Shown in pieces: positions 1-13,400 of a stretch of DNA of 64,000 nucleotides. Position 1 is the stretch's first letter. Each line of letters opens with the position of its first letter. The stretch is from positions 219,063,982 to 219,127,981 of the forward strand of contig CP136063.1 of the NCBI GenBank assembly GCA_032622095.1, written 5' to 3'. This DNA comes from Siphonodentalium dalli (lineage: Eukaryota; Mollusca; Scaphopoda; Gadilida; Siphonodentaliidae). A program made the translations under genes and the position numbers. The notes beneath the pieces were generated by a model, which ran no database searches, was not told the origin of the DNA, and was given only the letters and a program-made list of their open reading frames with translations.

Positions 1-59
1 TAAGTTGAACTCTTCATTGAATAACATGCAAATGGCTTGACAGAGAAAGACGATTGTCA

Positions 60-505
60 AAGTTGTAAACCACCTTGACATATTTCAATAATGATTCTGG
101 TGTTCAGGAATATAACGCCGAAATCGTGACAATCTAGCAGGCAAATATATGTTCCAGGTTGCAATTAAGCATCATGACGTCACGAACTGACGTCATCGAT
201 CAACTCTTAATCACGTTTATGTCGTTTGATATGTTCGTTTTAGACATGCCATGATGAGTGAAAGAGCAGGTGGGTGAAATGATGTGTGCAAGGTATAGGC
301 TATAGCTGTAAACCACCTTGACATATATCTCAATATGGATCCTGGTGTTCAGGAATATAACGCGGAAATCGTGACAACCTCGCGGAAAATATTATCCAGG
401 TTGCAATTAAGCGCCATGACGTCACCAACTGACGTCAGTGATCAACTTTTAATCACGATTATGCCGTTTGATATAAAATAACCTTTCAAATGTTCGTTTA
501 GAGAC
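60..505. repeat. Direct duplication of about 240-bp period, with paired CRE-like palindromes
   Basis: Segments 60-238 and 304-500 are diverged copies (both begin GTAAACCACCTTGACATAT). Each holds two TGACGTC(A) palindromes a few bases apart, near 175-195 and 418-438. It lies in intron 11. Confidence 0.8.
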
Positions 506-797
506 ACACTGCTCTTTAAAGGTGACAACCACGGACATAGTCGCTCGTGTGAATGATATTTGTGGTAAACATTATCGCACGATCTTACGACAGCCGGCAT
601 CCATACACGGTCGGGATAGAAATACCAGTATCAAATATACTCTTCAGGCTATTAGAGCTCGTGGGATCTTACATCGTCAGACTGTGTCGCGGCCGGGCAA
701 GACGCTGTATTCTGATTGGTCTAAACATTTTTTACAAAAATAGCAAGGCGGATGAGAAGATCTGTCGATATTTTGGAGCACATTTGGGCCCAAATCT

Positions 798-1297
798 GAT
801 TCACTCACCTGTTCAGCTGTCTTAACCCTTTACCCAACAAACCGGCCAAAACCGGCCAAATAAAGCTTCAACAGCCTAAAATATCTTCGGTCTGTCTCAA
901 TAGAACCATACAAATGTGGATATCATTGGAACCGGCTTCTTGACCACATTGTGATAGTTACAGTTATGCCCTGTGCCAATGCATTCTCTTATATATGCGA
1001 GTCGACCATAGGTCGCCTCGCATATATAAGAGAATGCATTGGCCTAAAAAAAATTACATTCTTTAACAATTTTATAATTTTTAATGTGTTAAGCCAATGC
1101 ATTCTCTTATATATGCGAGGCGACCTATGGTCGACTCGCATATATAAGAGAATGCATTGGCACAGGGCCCGTCTGATGGGTAAAGGGTTAATGTTATTAC
1201 TCTGTGATTCACTCACCTTTTTAGATATTCTAAGACTGTTTTAATGCTCGCGATTCACTCACCTTTTTAGCTGTGTTAAGAAGGTTTTAATGCTCCT
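798..1297. repeat. 46-bp repeats containing exon 11 end and donor (block A)
   Basis: The sequence around the exon 11 donor (plus strand GATTCACTCACCTTTTTAG) occurs at 1252, 1206 and, more diverged, at 798. Each unit carries a GTGAGTGAATC donor on the minus strand. The outermost unit is split by the MITE at 826-1187. Confidence 0.8.
822..1191. mobile_element. piggyBac-like MITE with TTAA target duplication (block A)
   Basis: Body 826-1187. The ends are inverted (CCCTTTACCCA / TGGGTAAAGGG) and flanked by TTAA at 822-825 and 1188-1191. Two near-perfect hairpins (from about 970 to 1043 and 1093 to 1162) share the arm GCCAATGCATTCTC and cover the right half. It has no coding capacity. The TTAA duplication and CCCT-type ends point to mobilisation by a piggyBac transposase. 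Confidence 0.8.
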
Positions 1298-1430
1298 GAT
1301 TGAACATGATGAATATCTCCAGGGATTATTGCTCGTGTTACTGTTCCTAAGATACACCCCTCCAGAGGCCGCCATGATGAACTGGTTTCGTAACGTGCAC
1401 CCGGTTTGTGAATCGTGAGGCGCGCCAATA
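1263..1430 (-). CDS. Gene 0 exon 11: third zinc ligand, Met-turn
   Basis: 168 nt, encoding IGAPHD, the FIMAAS Met-turn and the closing Cys. One silent change from gene 1. This is the last exon of gene 0 inside the window. Confidence 0.91.
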
Positions 1431-4400
1431 CTGAAAATAGAAACCACTCAATTACTACACATCTTGCTCAACTTTCATCAACGTATTGAGAACCCGTTGG
1501 TCAAATATAAGGCTGTCTACAATGTGTATGATATTGTAAAGGAGATACACACAATTGCTGCCACTTGGCCTATATATTGAATCAAAGTAGCTATACAGAA
1601 ACGAAGGGAGTCTCGTTCAGTAAAAGTTGGTATCAAAGATAAGGCTGCTGCCATCCAAGAGTTGAAGATACGGAATAGGAATCATATTCGTTTCTGTGTG
1701 TATTTCGGGAAAGAAAGGCAACTAAATTGCAATATTAAATTGTTAACCATTTCTTTAATAAATACTCACTGACCAGCAATACCAATATCTACCAGAGCGC
1801 CAAGGGAGATAAACCCTGCATGGAGTTTGGATAAGTACAATTTAAAAAGTGTTCAGATGTACTATTTATTGAACTTATTAGCTGAACATTCCCCACCAAT
1901 TCTTAGGAATTCTTCTCTAAACTGGCATTATATTCTAGTTTCGTTCAGATGTCATGTGCCCAATATACATGTTTCATGAACACTCCTCCACGTGAATAAT
2001 AGACACGTACATTATATACTAAGTCTTGCACGAGAATAAATTTAGTAAATAAAGGGTAAATTCGCCGAGATAATGTTATGGTACTCACTTGTGGCCGAGT
2101 TCATGGGCCGCGATTCCAATTGATCCGAATCCAAAATGCTCTTCATTCACCGACACTCGCGTAGATTTACATAAACCTCTTAAATAGGCAATGCCTGCAA
2201 AAGAAAGAAATAGAAGTAATTTGTTTTTATACTTACTATAAATACAAGAGAACATTCAATTGGAATGTTGTTACAATACAATAAGTATCGTGTGGAGATA
2301 ACATTATATATAATTAAACGCTCTATATGTATATGTTTCCTGTGATACTTCGTGATTTATTGTTCATTATCAGCGTAGCGTTATAACATGGAGGAGAAGT
2401 AAATTTAAATAATTTGGAAAATATATTCTTAGACCATGCTGAAATTGTAATTAAATTGTATTTCTTGACCATCCATTTAGACTAATAATGGACCATTCTA
2501 ATCAATATTGGTATAACTGATGTGAGAATACATTTAGTACGGTAAGGGTTACATTACCTGCTACTCCGGTCCCTATCCTACTGCCGGATCCGCTGTACAT
2601 ATCATTCCTGTAATTGAAAATGAACGTTAATGAGTCCAGGAAACTGTATTTATTTAATACGCTCTCATTTGCTATCTGTTCTGGTTGAGTTCTATAGATT
2701 GGTGAAGAGTAAATTATAACGTGCGTTCCCGGCCTGTCAACGCTTTGTCGCCAATATGCCCGATTCCTGGTGGGTCAAGATAACCAGCGGATAGTTCCAT
2801 AGGGCAATGTAACCGATTCAAACACAAACGTTCAAAGTGTAACTTACAACCAGTTCAACACAAGAATAAATATACCTTTACCACATAGAGAAGACTCATT
2901 CGGCAAAAGGTTATTTTGACATTGAACCCCTTTCTATTTCGTCAATTTAAAAGGGGGGGAACTGTACTCATATGTTTAATTTTAAAACAAAGTTTAAAAC
3001 AAATATTTTAGTCATTAATTGTGATCCGCCCAGAAAATGAGGATTTAATTTGGCCAAAGTGTTTTGTAATTTGGCCAAAAACCATTTGGCCAAAGTTTTT
3101 TTCATTTGGCTAATAAAATTTTCATTTGGCTAAACTTTTGGCAACAAGATTTTTCGGTCCAGCGCGAACACTGCATAAGTGTAAATTACAACCAGTTCAA
3201 CACAAGAATATGTATAGAAAAGACTCATTCGGCAGAAGGTTATTTTGACATTTAACACCTTTCTATTTCGTAAATTTAAAAATGGGGACTGTACTCATAT
3301 GGCCATCGCACTGGAATTAATCGTGTTAGTCGATCCATGTCTGCCAACTTTTACTATCTGAGTACGAGTATAGTTTACGGATGGCAGCAAAGCCGGAATG
3401 CAATTAATACACAATACCACATTAAATTTTGTTTTAGATATATAAGAAACAATGGATGGTGACATAGACACAGTAAATTCAATATCAAACCGAATATCGT
3501 GTTCCATCTAGCACTTTTCGATCCAAACATGCTATATTTATACACTAGAAGCTACATGTAAACGTAGAGTAAAATAGGTTGTGATTTTTTTATTCAAATT
3601 TTGTTTTAATTAAATTTTAGAATTGTTCTCAATTTACAAATTTGTTTTAATCAAAATTTTGGAAAAACTAACGCAGTTACAGTCATCGTCAGTGGTACCC
3701 CGATTCATCAAACCAAAATTGGTTAGAATCATCCAGTGGTATGGGAGAACAATCAGACAGATAGTGCAACCATTCGTGCGTTGTTCATATGTTTGTGACG
3801 TTTCTCGGCGATTCGCGGTTTTTGTGAATATGACGTCATTGGAACCTCGAAACATTGTGATAATTGTATAATGTCATATTTACTTTTGAATATATTGGAA
3901 TGCGTCTTCTAATTGGATGGATTTAGGTACATTCCATTAATACTCACAAAAACACAGTTACACAATTCACACAGTAACGATTCGTGAACGCTTAAGAACG
4001 ATGATCGAACGCAAACAAAAAGGAGACACTTACGCAGTGAATAGCATCACGTGATCGGTTGCCATGGTACCGAAATCTAATGTTCTGACTTGAGTTCTGA
4101 AAGCACCGAGTACGTTTGAACTAACAAGCGTTCTTCCATTTCGCTGTCTTGTTAATCCGTTATTCCAAGGCGCTGTACTCGCAGACTGAAAAATAAGGAA
4201 GCTCAGACTATTAATTTATAAATTATAGACGGCCTGGGGTAATCGTAATGTAATCGGTTTACTTTACAACCCATTACTTTTTCTCAAGTGGCGAAAATTA
4301 AATTGTAATGGGTTCTTTTTTGCCTTGTAATTTAATATATAGCATATTACTTCTCAAAATGTCATGTAATTCAATTACTTTTGCATTACTTTTTAAATTA

Positions 4401-7400
4401 TAAGATAAAATATGTCCTCAAGAGTTTTTTTCTGGAATACTGGTGTTATTTTATAAGGGGAAGTTTATAACAATACAATGATCATCAACGTGTTTGTTAA
4501 ATGTGGTTTATTTCCAACATTATTAGCAGTAATTGTGAATTGTGCAAAGAATCAGTTATCTATTATATATTTTGGAAGATCTGTTTGTGTGTTTGTGTGT
4601 AATCGATGGACTCGAAAATGGCCCAGCCGATTTCGATGAAACTTGGTATGTGGGGGTATTTTCGGGTCAGGACTAACATAAGCCTATTAATTTGTCCGTG
4701 CGAGGTCAACTTTTCACGTGCCGAGGTCAAATCTGTTTTTACGCCATTTTGCGCTAATATATTTCAGTTCGGTGCTTACAAATCGATTCGAAACAGCGCG
4801 AATAATAACATGCCAGTCATAATAATGACACTATGAGAATCTTTCGTGTTTCCTCTTTCCAACGATATATAATATGTATGTATCCGTTTTAGTTATCTGC
4901 CTCAATTATTAAGAAGAAGTGGTACGATCTTCCATCAGGGTAAAAACAATGCGTAACTTCTATGACGTCGTTAGAGGTCATAAAGTTAGATCACGTTAAC
5001 TCTTAACAGGCCGATGCATTTGACTGTTTCAGAGACGTCTTGGCGATATCTCGGGCACCGATGGTAATTTATCTTTACGTTGAAACTTGATAATTAATGA
5101 GCGTGTGTATATGAGGCGCGTTTTCAAATCGGGTTAAACTGGCGGATTTTTACGGACGAAATTTGATGCATAGGGTATCTCGGTATCCGCTGGGCCGATT
5201 TCCCGGTATCCGCTGGGCCGATTTCCACCATTTTTGGGGTGTTGGTGTTTGACCCCACCTGACCTTGACCTTCAAAATGGTCAATTCAAGGTCAAATCGG
5301 GTAAAACCGGATGGATTTCGACGGGTACTTTTGTCGGGTACTTTTGTTCGGGCACTGTGTTTTGGACGGGTCAAATCGTGACCCCACTTGACCTTGGCCT
5401 TCAAAATAGACAATTCAAGGTCAAAGCCCGGACGAAGTCGGGTCACCTTCTAGTCTATTATATATTTTGGAAGATCTGTTTGTGTGTTTGTTTGTGTGTA
5501 ATCGATGGACTCGAAAATGGCCCAGCCGATTTCGATGAAACTTGGTATGTGGGGGTATTTTCGGGTCAGGACTAACATAGGCCTATTAATTTGTCCGTGC
5601 GAGGTCAACTTTTCACGTGCCGAGGTCAAATCTGTTTTTACGCCGTTTTGCGCTAATATATTTCAGTTCGGTGCTTACAAATCGATTCGAAACAGCGCGA
5701 ATAATAACATGCCAGTCATAATAATGACACTATGAGAATCTTTCGTGTTTCCTCTTTCCAACGATATATAATATGTATGTATCCGTTTTAGTTATCTGCC
5801 TCAATTATTAAGAAGAAGTGGTACGATCTTATATCAGGGTAAAAACAATGCGTAACTTCTATGACGTCGTTAGAGGTCATAAAGTTAGATCACGTTAACT
5901 CTTACCCGGCCGATGCATTTGACTGTTTCAGACGTCTTGGCGATATCTCGGGCACCGATGGTAATTTATCTTTACGTTGAAACTTGAGGCGCGTTTATAT
6001 ACTTCAGTGGAAATCAAATCGGGTTAAACTGGCGGATTTTTAAGGACGAAATTTGATGCATAGGGTATCTCGGTATCCGCTGGGCCGATTTCCCGGTATC
6101 CGCTGGGCCGATTTCCACCATTTTTGGGGTGTTGGTGTTTGACCCCACCTGACCTTGACCTTCAAAATGGTCAATTCAAGGTCAAATCGGGTAAAACCGG
6201 ATGGATTTCGACGGGTACTTTTGTCGGGTACTTTTGTTCGGGCACTGTGTTTTGGACGGGTCAAATCGTGACCCCACTTGACCTTGGCCTTCAAAATAGA
6301 CAATTCAAGGTCAAAGCCCGGACGAAGTCGGGTCACCTTCTAGTAACTTATAAAAGGACATAACAAATGATAAACACATTAAAATCTTCGTGATTTTTGG
6401 GAAAGCATGGAGAACACAAACACCGGTCTTTATTTTTTAATTTAATTTAACATAATAAATGAAAAGTAATGGTAAGGGTAATGCATTACATGCCATAAAG
6501 TGTGTTTCGAGTTTTTTGACAAGACATTTATAATTCTGATTGGTGGAATTAAACATTGACCATGCACGGGGTGCAACCTCGATAGATGTATATACGCGAC
6601 TTGTTTTTCACTTTTTTTATTTTTATTTTATTTTATTTGTATTTATTTTGTTTATTGACAAATGAAGTATTCTGGATGCACTGTATCATGTAAATGTCTC
6701 GCTATAATTAGTTATAACATAATATATATTCCGGTTAACTTACCGTTGATATGACGTAACCAGAAAGCCTGACGTACAACGCAACCTCGTCATCCACAAT
6801 GCTGTTCAACCGCATGTCAAGCTAAAAATAGATTTTAAAATGGTTATCTCAGCATGATTATAAAATAGTTACCTCAGCATGATTATTAAATGGTTATCTC
6901 AGCATGATTATTAAATGGTTATATCAGCATTATTATAAAATGGTTACCTCAGCATGATTATAAAATAGTTACCTCAGCATGATTATAAAATGGTTACCTC
7001 ATCATGAAATCATGATTATTAAATGGTTACCTCAGCATTATTATAAAATAATTACCTCAGCATGATTATAAAATAGTTACCTCAGCATGATTATAAAATG
7101 GTTATCTCAGCATGATTATAAAATTGTTATATCAGCATGATTATAAAATAGTTACCTCAGCATGATTATAAAATTGTTATCTCAGCATGATTATAAAATT
7201 GGTACCTCAGCATGATTATAAAATGGTTATCTCAGCATGATTATAAAATGGTTACCTCGGCATGATTATAAAATAATTATCAAATATTTTATTCAGAAAT
7301 AAATTTTAAAAATGTGTTTAAATTCACCGCTCTTCACAATACGCCCTGTCACTAGCTCGCGGCCATATTGGAACCACCAGGCCCGGTTCCGTGGTTTTAT

Positions 7401-10400
7401 TACTACAGCTCAAAGTTCTGGAGTAGTATTTCCATATATGGAGTTTTTAATTATTCATGAATTCCATATATGGAAATATATGTATAGTCTATTAATATTA
7501 TATTTATTTGTAATTGTACTTTCCATGTGTGTGTATTGTAAATCAAATTATCCTACCCTATCCTATGTGAGCGTAGTAATGCGGACGACATACCCCCGTT
7601 AACAATGTGAGAATAGTAAGGCGAAAGACATACCCCGTTAACAACCACATGCCCCTGGGGAAAATATAGGTATTTTAGTAATTTTGCCAGGAGCCTGTGT
7701 TAACAACGTGAACGTTTGGTAACGCGAAAGACATACCCCGTTAACAACGTGAGCGTAGTAACGTCTGATAGCTGCTTCTGTCCTGCTCCTTTTCACGCTG
7801 GGAGAGCCTCCTGTCGTCCTGTTGTAAAATCTGTAAGCAGACACAATCCATTAAAGCTCTATAAATTTCCGTCGATAACTGGAGACTTGACTTCATGTAT
7901 TGAATTGCATAATATACAAAAGGGATTGACGCACAAGTTTTTGCAACTTATGAAGCCCATCTCCCGATACAATATACAAAACCTCACAAGTTAACGATTA
8001 ATATGACTGTATTACCATATTTACATGACGGTAAATTTTGAAATTTGTAATTGGTATATTGGCTTACAAAAGTTATTTGTCCAGAAGTTTTTTCTAGGTT
8101 AATATGGGTTTGTGCTGAAAGAGTGACATATTTTATTATCAATGTTTGGCATGTTTAATCAGAAGGTTATGGTATTGTTGCAAATAGAGGTCTGGGACCC
8201 TGAATGCATCTCTAAGTAAACAGGGGTAACTCCATGAGACACTCTCCATTCTGGAAGCCACACCTCACCTGTCATAAACCGAGACATCAATGACGACAAC
8301 AATCTCTATCCCGAACCGCTGCTTCTGTCTTCGTACCACGTGATGTGATTTCAATTCCTGCAGCTCCTCTAATACTGCTAACAGTGCACTTCTCTGTACC
8401 GAGATTAAACCCTTCTCTTCTACGTCGTCTTCGTCGTCATCCGCTACAATACAATGTGGTGAATTAGCGTTAACACGTCAATTATCATACGTATTCAGTA
8501 TAGTTAAAGGTCAACTTAACTTTCAAATCAAGATAACATTAATTCATAATTTATACACAACATATTCCAAATTATATACTATTTGGAAGAGGAACAAAAA
8601 ATATATATATTCCACCAAAATATACGGAACAGCTGTGGATTATGAGTTTCCATCAAGTGATAGCGATTCGCAGATTCACACCTTCCCCATTGTTTACATC
8701 AGAAAGCATCAAAATGCACAAAATCTAAAAGATAGTTTTACTCCTCTTCAATTGAGAATGATAAACTGACAGTAGAGACCAGATCGAAATTAAGCACAGA
8801 ACACACGTCGGAACCTTGATAAAAACAACATGTTCACAGTTCTTTCGGTCGGATAAGTTGATAATACAATGTTTTCAAATGGTATATAATATGGAATATA
8901 TGATCTGGTGATTCGAAAATTAATTGGGGCTTTAAGCCAACTGCGATGCGTTGGTCCGTTGCGCTGATCCGTTGCTCTAAACATATGGCACGATCCGCTG
9001 TGTGTGGTAAACCGTTCACACGAATGCAGTGTGTTGTAATGCGGGGCTTCTTCAAACATCTCCGTTATTTCGTCAATAATCCTGTTCTCAATCCTAACAT
9101 CGCGTTGCACAAGTTATTGCGATTTATTATCAACCGCTATCTAATCGTGCAACTGGTGGTAGTTAGGTACATGGACATTGCATCACTGAGTCGACAGCAG
9201 TTGGAATTGAAATGGCAATTCAGTCCCAATTTAATGTTCTAATAATATAATATGGGATATTAGGGTTGAATGTTCTAACCAATTTTCTCGATGTTGCCTT
9301 CAAAATTAGAAGTGGATACATTGGTCATCGGGAAGTGCAGTGGGTTAATTTTAATGGGACCCCGCACCCGCCCATAAGAAACCATAAAGCCACATCCCCA
9401 TGACTGAACACACTTTTGAATCCCTCGTGTTGGGGTGTTGTCGGACGAAATTGTTTCAACATCCATGAGATTCCACATTGGGAACAGTTACTATCATTGC
9501 GACCGACCTTCTACGTAGTCTTGATTATAGTCGATATCTTGTTCTGAGTTATCTGATTTTATTTACCTCCAACGTAGTTTTGAGTATAGTCGACACCTAG
9601 TTTTGAGTTATCTGATTTTATTTACCTCCTACGTAGTCTTGAGTGTTGTCGACACCTAGTTCTGAATTATCTGATTTTATTTACCTTCTACGTAGTCTTG
9701 AGAGTAGTCGATATCTTGTTCTGAATTGTCTGATTTTGTCAGAACATAATCCGATTGCTCGATGTCGTCATCCGAATGAACTGTTGGTATGATAGGTTCC
9801 AGCTCGTATTTATCGCCATCTTTATAGAGACTCCCAGCCTGCAAATTAGAGAAAATGTTAAGAATACCAATTAGAATGTAGTGGTTATGCAAGAGGAAAC
9901 TGACTAGCTTTCCTCGCTCCCGGATAATTCATTTCATGTTGGAACCCTCCGAATGTATTGCCAAGCCCCTTATCTTATTCGTGTGCCAAGCGAACCGTTA
10001 ATGTCCGAATAAGTTATCGTTAGTCACTTTTTCTAACATATGACAACGAATTAAACCTCAGTAAATATATTCTTGGTGTCGTTATGCTCAACAACTTCTC
10101 GGTGAATAGCTTCATATGCTGGACTTCATTATTCAAGCAGATATCACGCACATACAATAGTTTGTCTGTATCATATCCGATGGGCCCTTCTAGTTTAAAC
10201 ATACTTTATTCCAACATAAAGAACACTAACACATAAGACATAATATATTGAGACAAAGTGCTGTTGACATGGAAACGGAGACGACGGTAAACTATCAGCG
10301 TTTTTGTTTATTTCGTTCCGCCAACTCAGGGTGACACCCATTATTATTCAAATGGTAACATGTATACAAGATCTTACTAGATCTTACGCGAAGACCTCAC

Positions 10401-13400
10401 TAAATCGGCATGGTCTCGTGCAAGATCTTACTGACATGCCGTCTCGCGAAGATCTCCCTAAACCAGCATCGTGCCTTGCAAGATCTTACTGACATGCCGT
10501 CTCGTGAAGACCTCACTAAATCAGCATGGTGCCATGCAAGATCTTACTGACATGGCGTCTTGTGACATGCAAGATCTTACTGACATGCCGTCTCGCGAAG
10601 ATCTCCCTAAACCAACATGATTGTACATGTATGATCTTGTATATGGTTATTACAATGTTGGTTGCATATGAACTGGCTGATTGACCATTTCGCTAATGTA
10701 TTGAATATAGTTTAGTATGTAGATGTCGATACGGATGGGTTAGGACATATATGGAGATCAGATAGTGAGCCTTTCCGTGACCTTCTGGACGTCGTCCACC
10801 CCTGCCAATACAATAATTTATATAATAAAAACCATAACACTCATTTATAACATAGCTACCGGTCGTTGGCCTTCTTCGGTGTTTGTATTTCGAATGGAAA
10901 TTGCATAATATATTATGTGATGTTACACAATTAACACTGTTCAGATGAATTGATAATAATTACATACAAATGCTATATAAATTATATATTTAAGTGTCTA
11001 ACAGCAAACATGTAATTTCCATTTCGAACTACAAGCACTGACGAAGGCCAAAAGGTCGAAGGCTATATAAATGAGCGGTATCTATGTTATCTTGACAATC
11101 ATGTCCCTCATGTTGGAAAATACAATCAATATCCTTTATGTACTCACGAGTGATGGGTGACATGTGTCCCCGACTTGAACACATGTAACGGTGAAGATCC
11201 CTCCGGTCTCAGTGTCCTGGTACTGCCCCTCATCCTGTATAAATTATTGTTAAAGACATATTATACACTTTTTTCAGTGAATCAAACTGACAAGTGAATA
11301 CCAATACAATGCAGGCACTGCTTGTGCCTAATCGGACCACATCACTAAAAGCGGTCAGAAGACTAATTGGGCGTGGTTTTCAACGTTCAGCCGAATTGCA
11401 TCTGAAGCCAGTTATTTATATCGCCCACGTTATCGTAGCTAAGAGTTTGGAAATCCTATATAGGGCTGATATAATGTGTTACGTGGGTTAGTCTCAAACA
11501 AGCGGCCATTTTGTGAAAATAAATAAGAATACACCCAGCTTTTTATGGGAATAAATCATCAAAAAGCTATATAAATATAAGAAATGAGTGTAGTGGGTAT
11601 GTGAGTTATTGGGGGTACGATGCTGTTGTCGTTTGGGGGGGGGGCACATTTTGTGTAAACCTCTTTGCTTCCAGTTTAACTGATATATGGAATGCATAAC
11701 CCTTGTATTACAATACAGAAGTATATGCCTGTACATGTTTTGATCCACACACAGGGGATGGCTGCTAATTAGCCCATTCATTAATCGGATAGATTAATCC
11801 CTTAATGAGTGTGAGATAATTAAGGTGCATTAATGTAAAGGGCTAATATAATGTGTTACATGTTTTGGTTTATTTTGTCAAAGCATACGAAGCCGATATG
11901 TCAATGTTTCGTATATATCTCAACCTACATGGTATATCTTCTAAATTATATGTCGACTAAATTTATAAGTTCGAATGGGCCATGTCCGTTAAAATATTCG
12001 ACTTCGAATCCAGGATTTTACGTTGAATTTACTCTCGTCGTGAATGACGGTTGAATCCAATTGTTGTTCGTTAATTGTGAACAAACTCGCAGACGCAATC
12101 ACGGGCTACATACATGTACATAGTTAACTATGCATTCCATTTTGTTGTAAATTGTGACATGACAACTTGCAAACTACCGAGAACACGACATAGTTACCCC
12201 AAATTCGATTCGATGTGGATGTTGAATTGGATCACCAATTTCGGCATAGAATCGAATCTAGAATATTCGCAGAATCCTTAACCCGTCCCGGCGCTTCCTA
12301 ACATTTTGTGAAATCTCTGTGCCAAATGCATTCTCATATATATGCGAGTCTCCCATATGGAGCCTCGCATTATGTATATTAGAGAACACATTGGCGTAAC
12401 ACTATTTACCTTGACATTAATTGTAACCCAGTGCATTATCTTATATATGTGAGGCTCCCTATGGGAGACATACATATATAAGATAATGCTCAGACACAGG
12501 GTTTTTAATGCTGCACCAGCGCAGTTTTTGACATGAAAGGGTTATATAAGACTCCCGTGTGGAGCTTCTCGTGGACCCAAGCAGACGACAGTCATCGGTG
12601 TATTGTTCTCTCGGTCTGTGGCTCCATAAAGGGTTATATAACACTCCCGTGTGGAGCCCCATACAGCCCAAGCAGACGACGGTCATCAGTACATTGTTAT
12701 ATATATATATGTGGGGCTCCAAAAAGGGTTAAAATGACTTATTACGCGCGCCGCGTGTGTACCAATGTACACATTCTAGTTTCGCCTGGGCGCTGCCATA
12801 GCGCATGGGGTTCTATTTATAGAATGTTAATTATTGGGACACATTAAAAGTGGTAGTGCGACCCCCAATCCAAGCTGTAGTGCGACCCCGAGTCCGAGCC
12901 CGGTAAATGGTATAGCTTAGAATTTCAATTTCGTTTATTGGCGTTTAAATTATGTCAATAAATTGATAATGTTGAATTTTGGTTTGTGATAAGCTATGCC
13001 AATTACAAATAGCAGAAATGAAAAAGATTCTATAATTACAATCATGGGTATATAATACATGATCTTGTTTAGGTCTGTATTCCAAAACCAAAGCATCCAC
13101 AATCACATTACACTTACGGTTTGTGTCTCGTCGACTGTTACTTCCTTGAGTTTAAGTTTTCCGTCCGTTTCTTGCAGCTCATAGACCGGCGCTCTCTCGT
13201 TGATGTGCGTGCTTCGTTTGATGTTTAATGTTGTCGATTCCCCGCGCTTGTCGATCATGTCAAACTGCAATTCGTCTTCCAATCGACCATTCATCAAGTT
13301 ACGTCTGTTCAGACGCGACGTCGAATGGCGCAGGGTGACGATATCGACAGTATCTGCCGTCACTGGAAGTAACCAAAGTATTTTAATTTAATTTCTCCTA

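Noticed and set aside
4606-6363. Short ORFs (76-113 codons) repeated in tandem
   Set aside because: They lie inside the two Helitron units. No Rep, helicase or other domain is visible, and the duplication alone explains why they look conserved.
6837-7280. Regular short repeats with a CRISPR-like look
   Set aside because: There is no constant repeat separated by unique spacers. It is a plain 25-bp minisatellite inside a eukaryotic intron. The same applies to the 24-, 29-, 45- and 59-bp arrays.
8790-9480. Several overlapping ORFs of 67-106 codons in intron 4
   Set aside because: They overlap each other on both strands, start in a MITE, and frames change between blocks. No domain recognised.
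10020-10202. 60-codon minus-strand ORF, identical in both blocks, in intron 3
   Set aside because: The phases of exons 3 and 4 join directly and give a sensible prodomain. The ORF has no convincing acceptor or donor and would add a stop if spliced in from the nearest AG.
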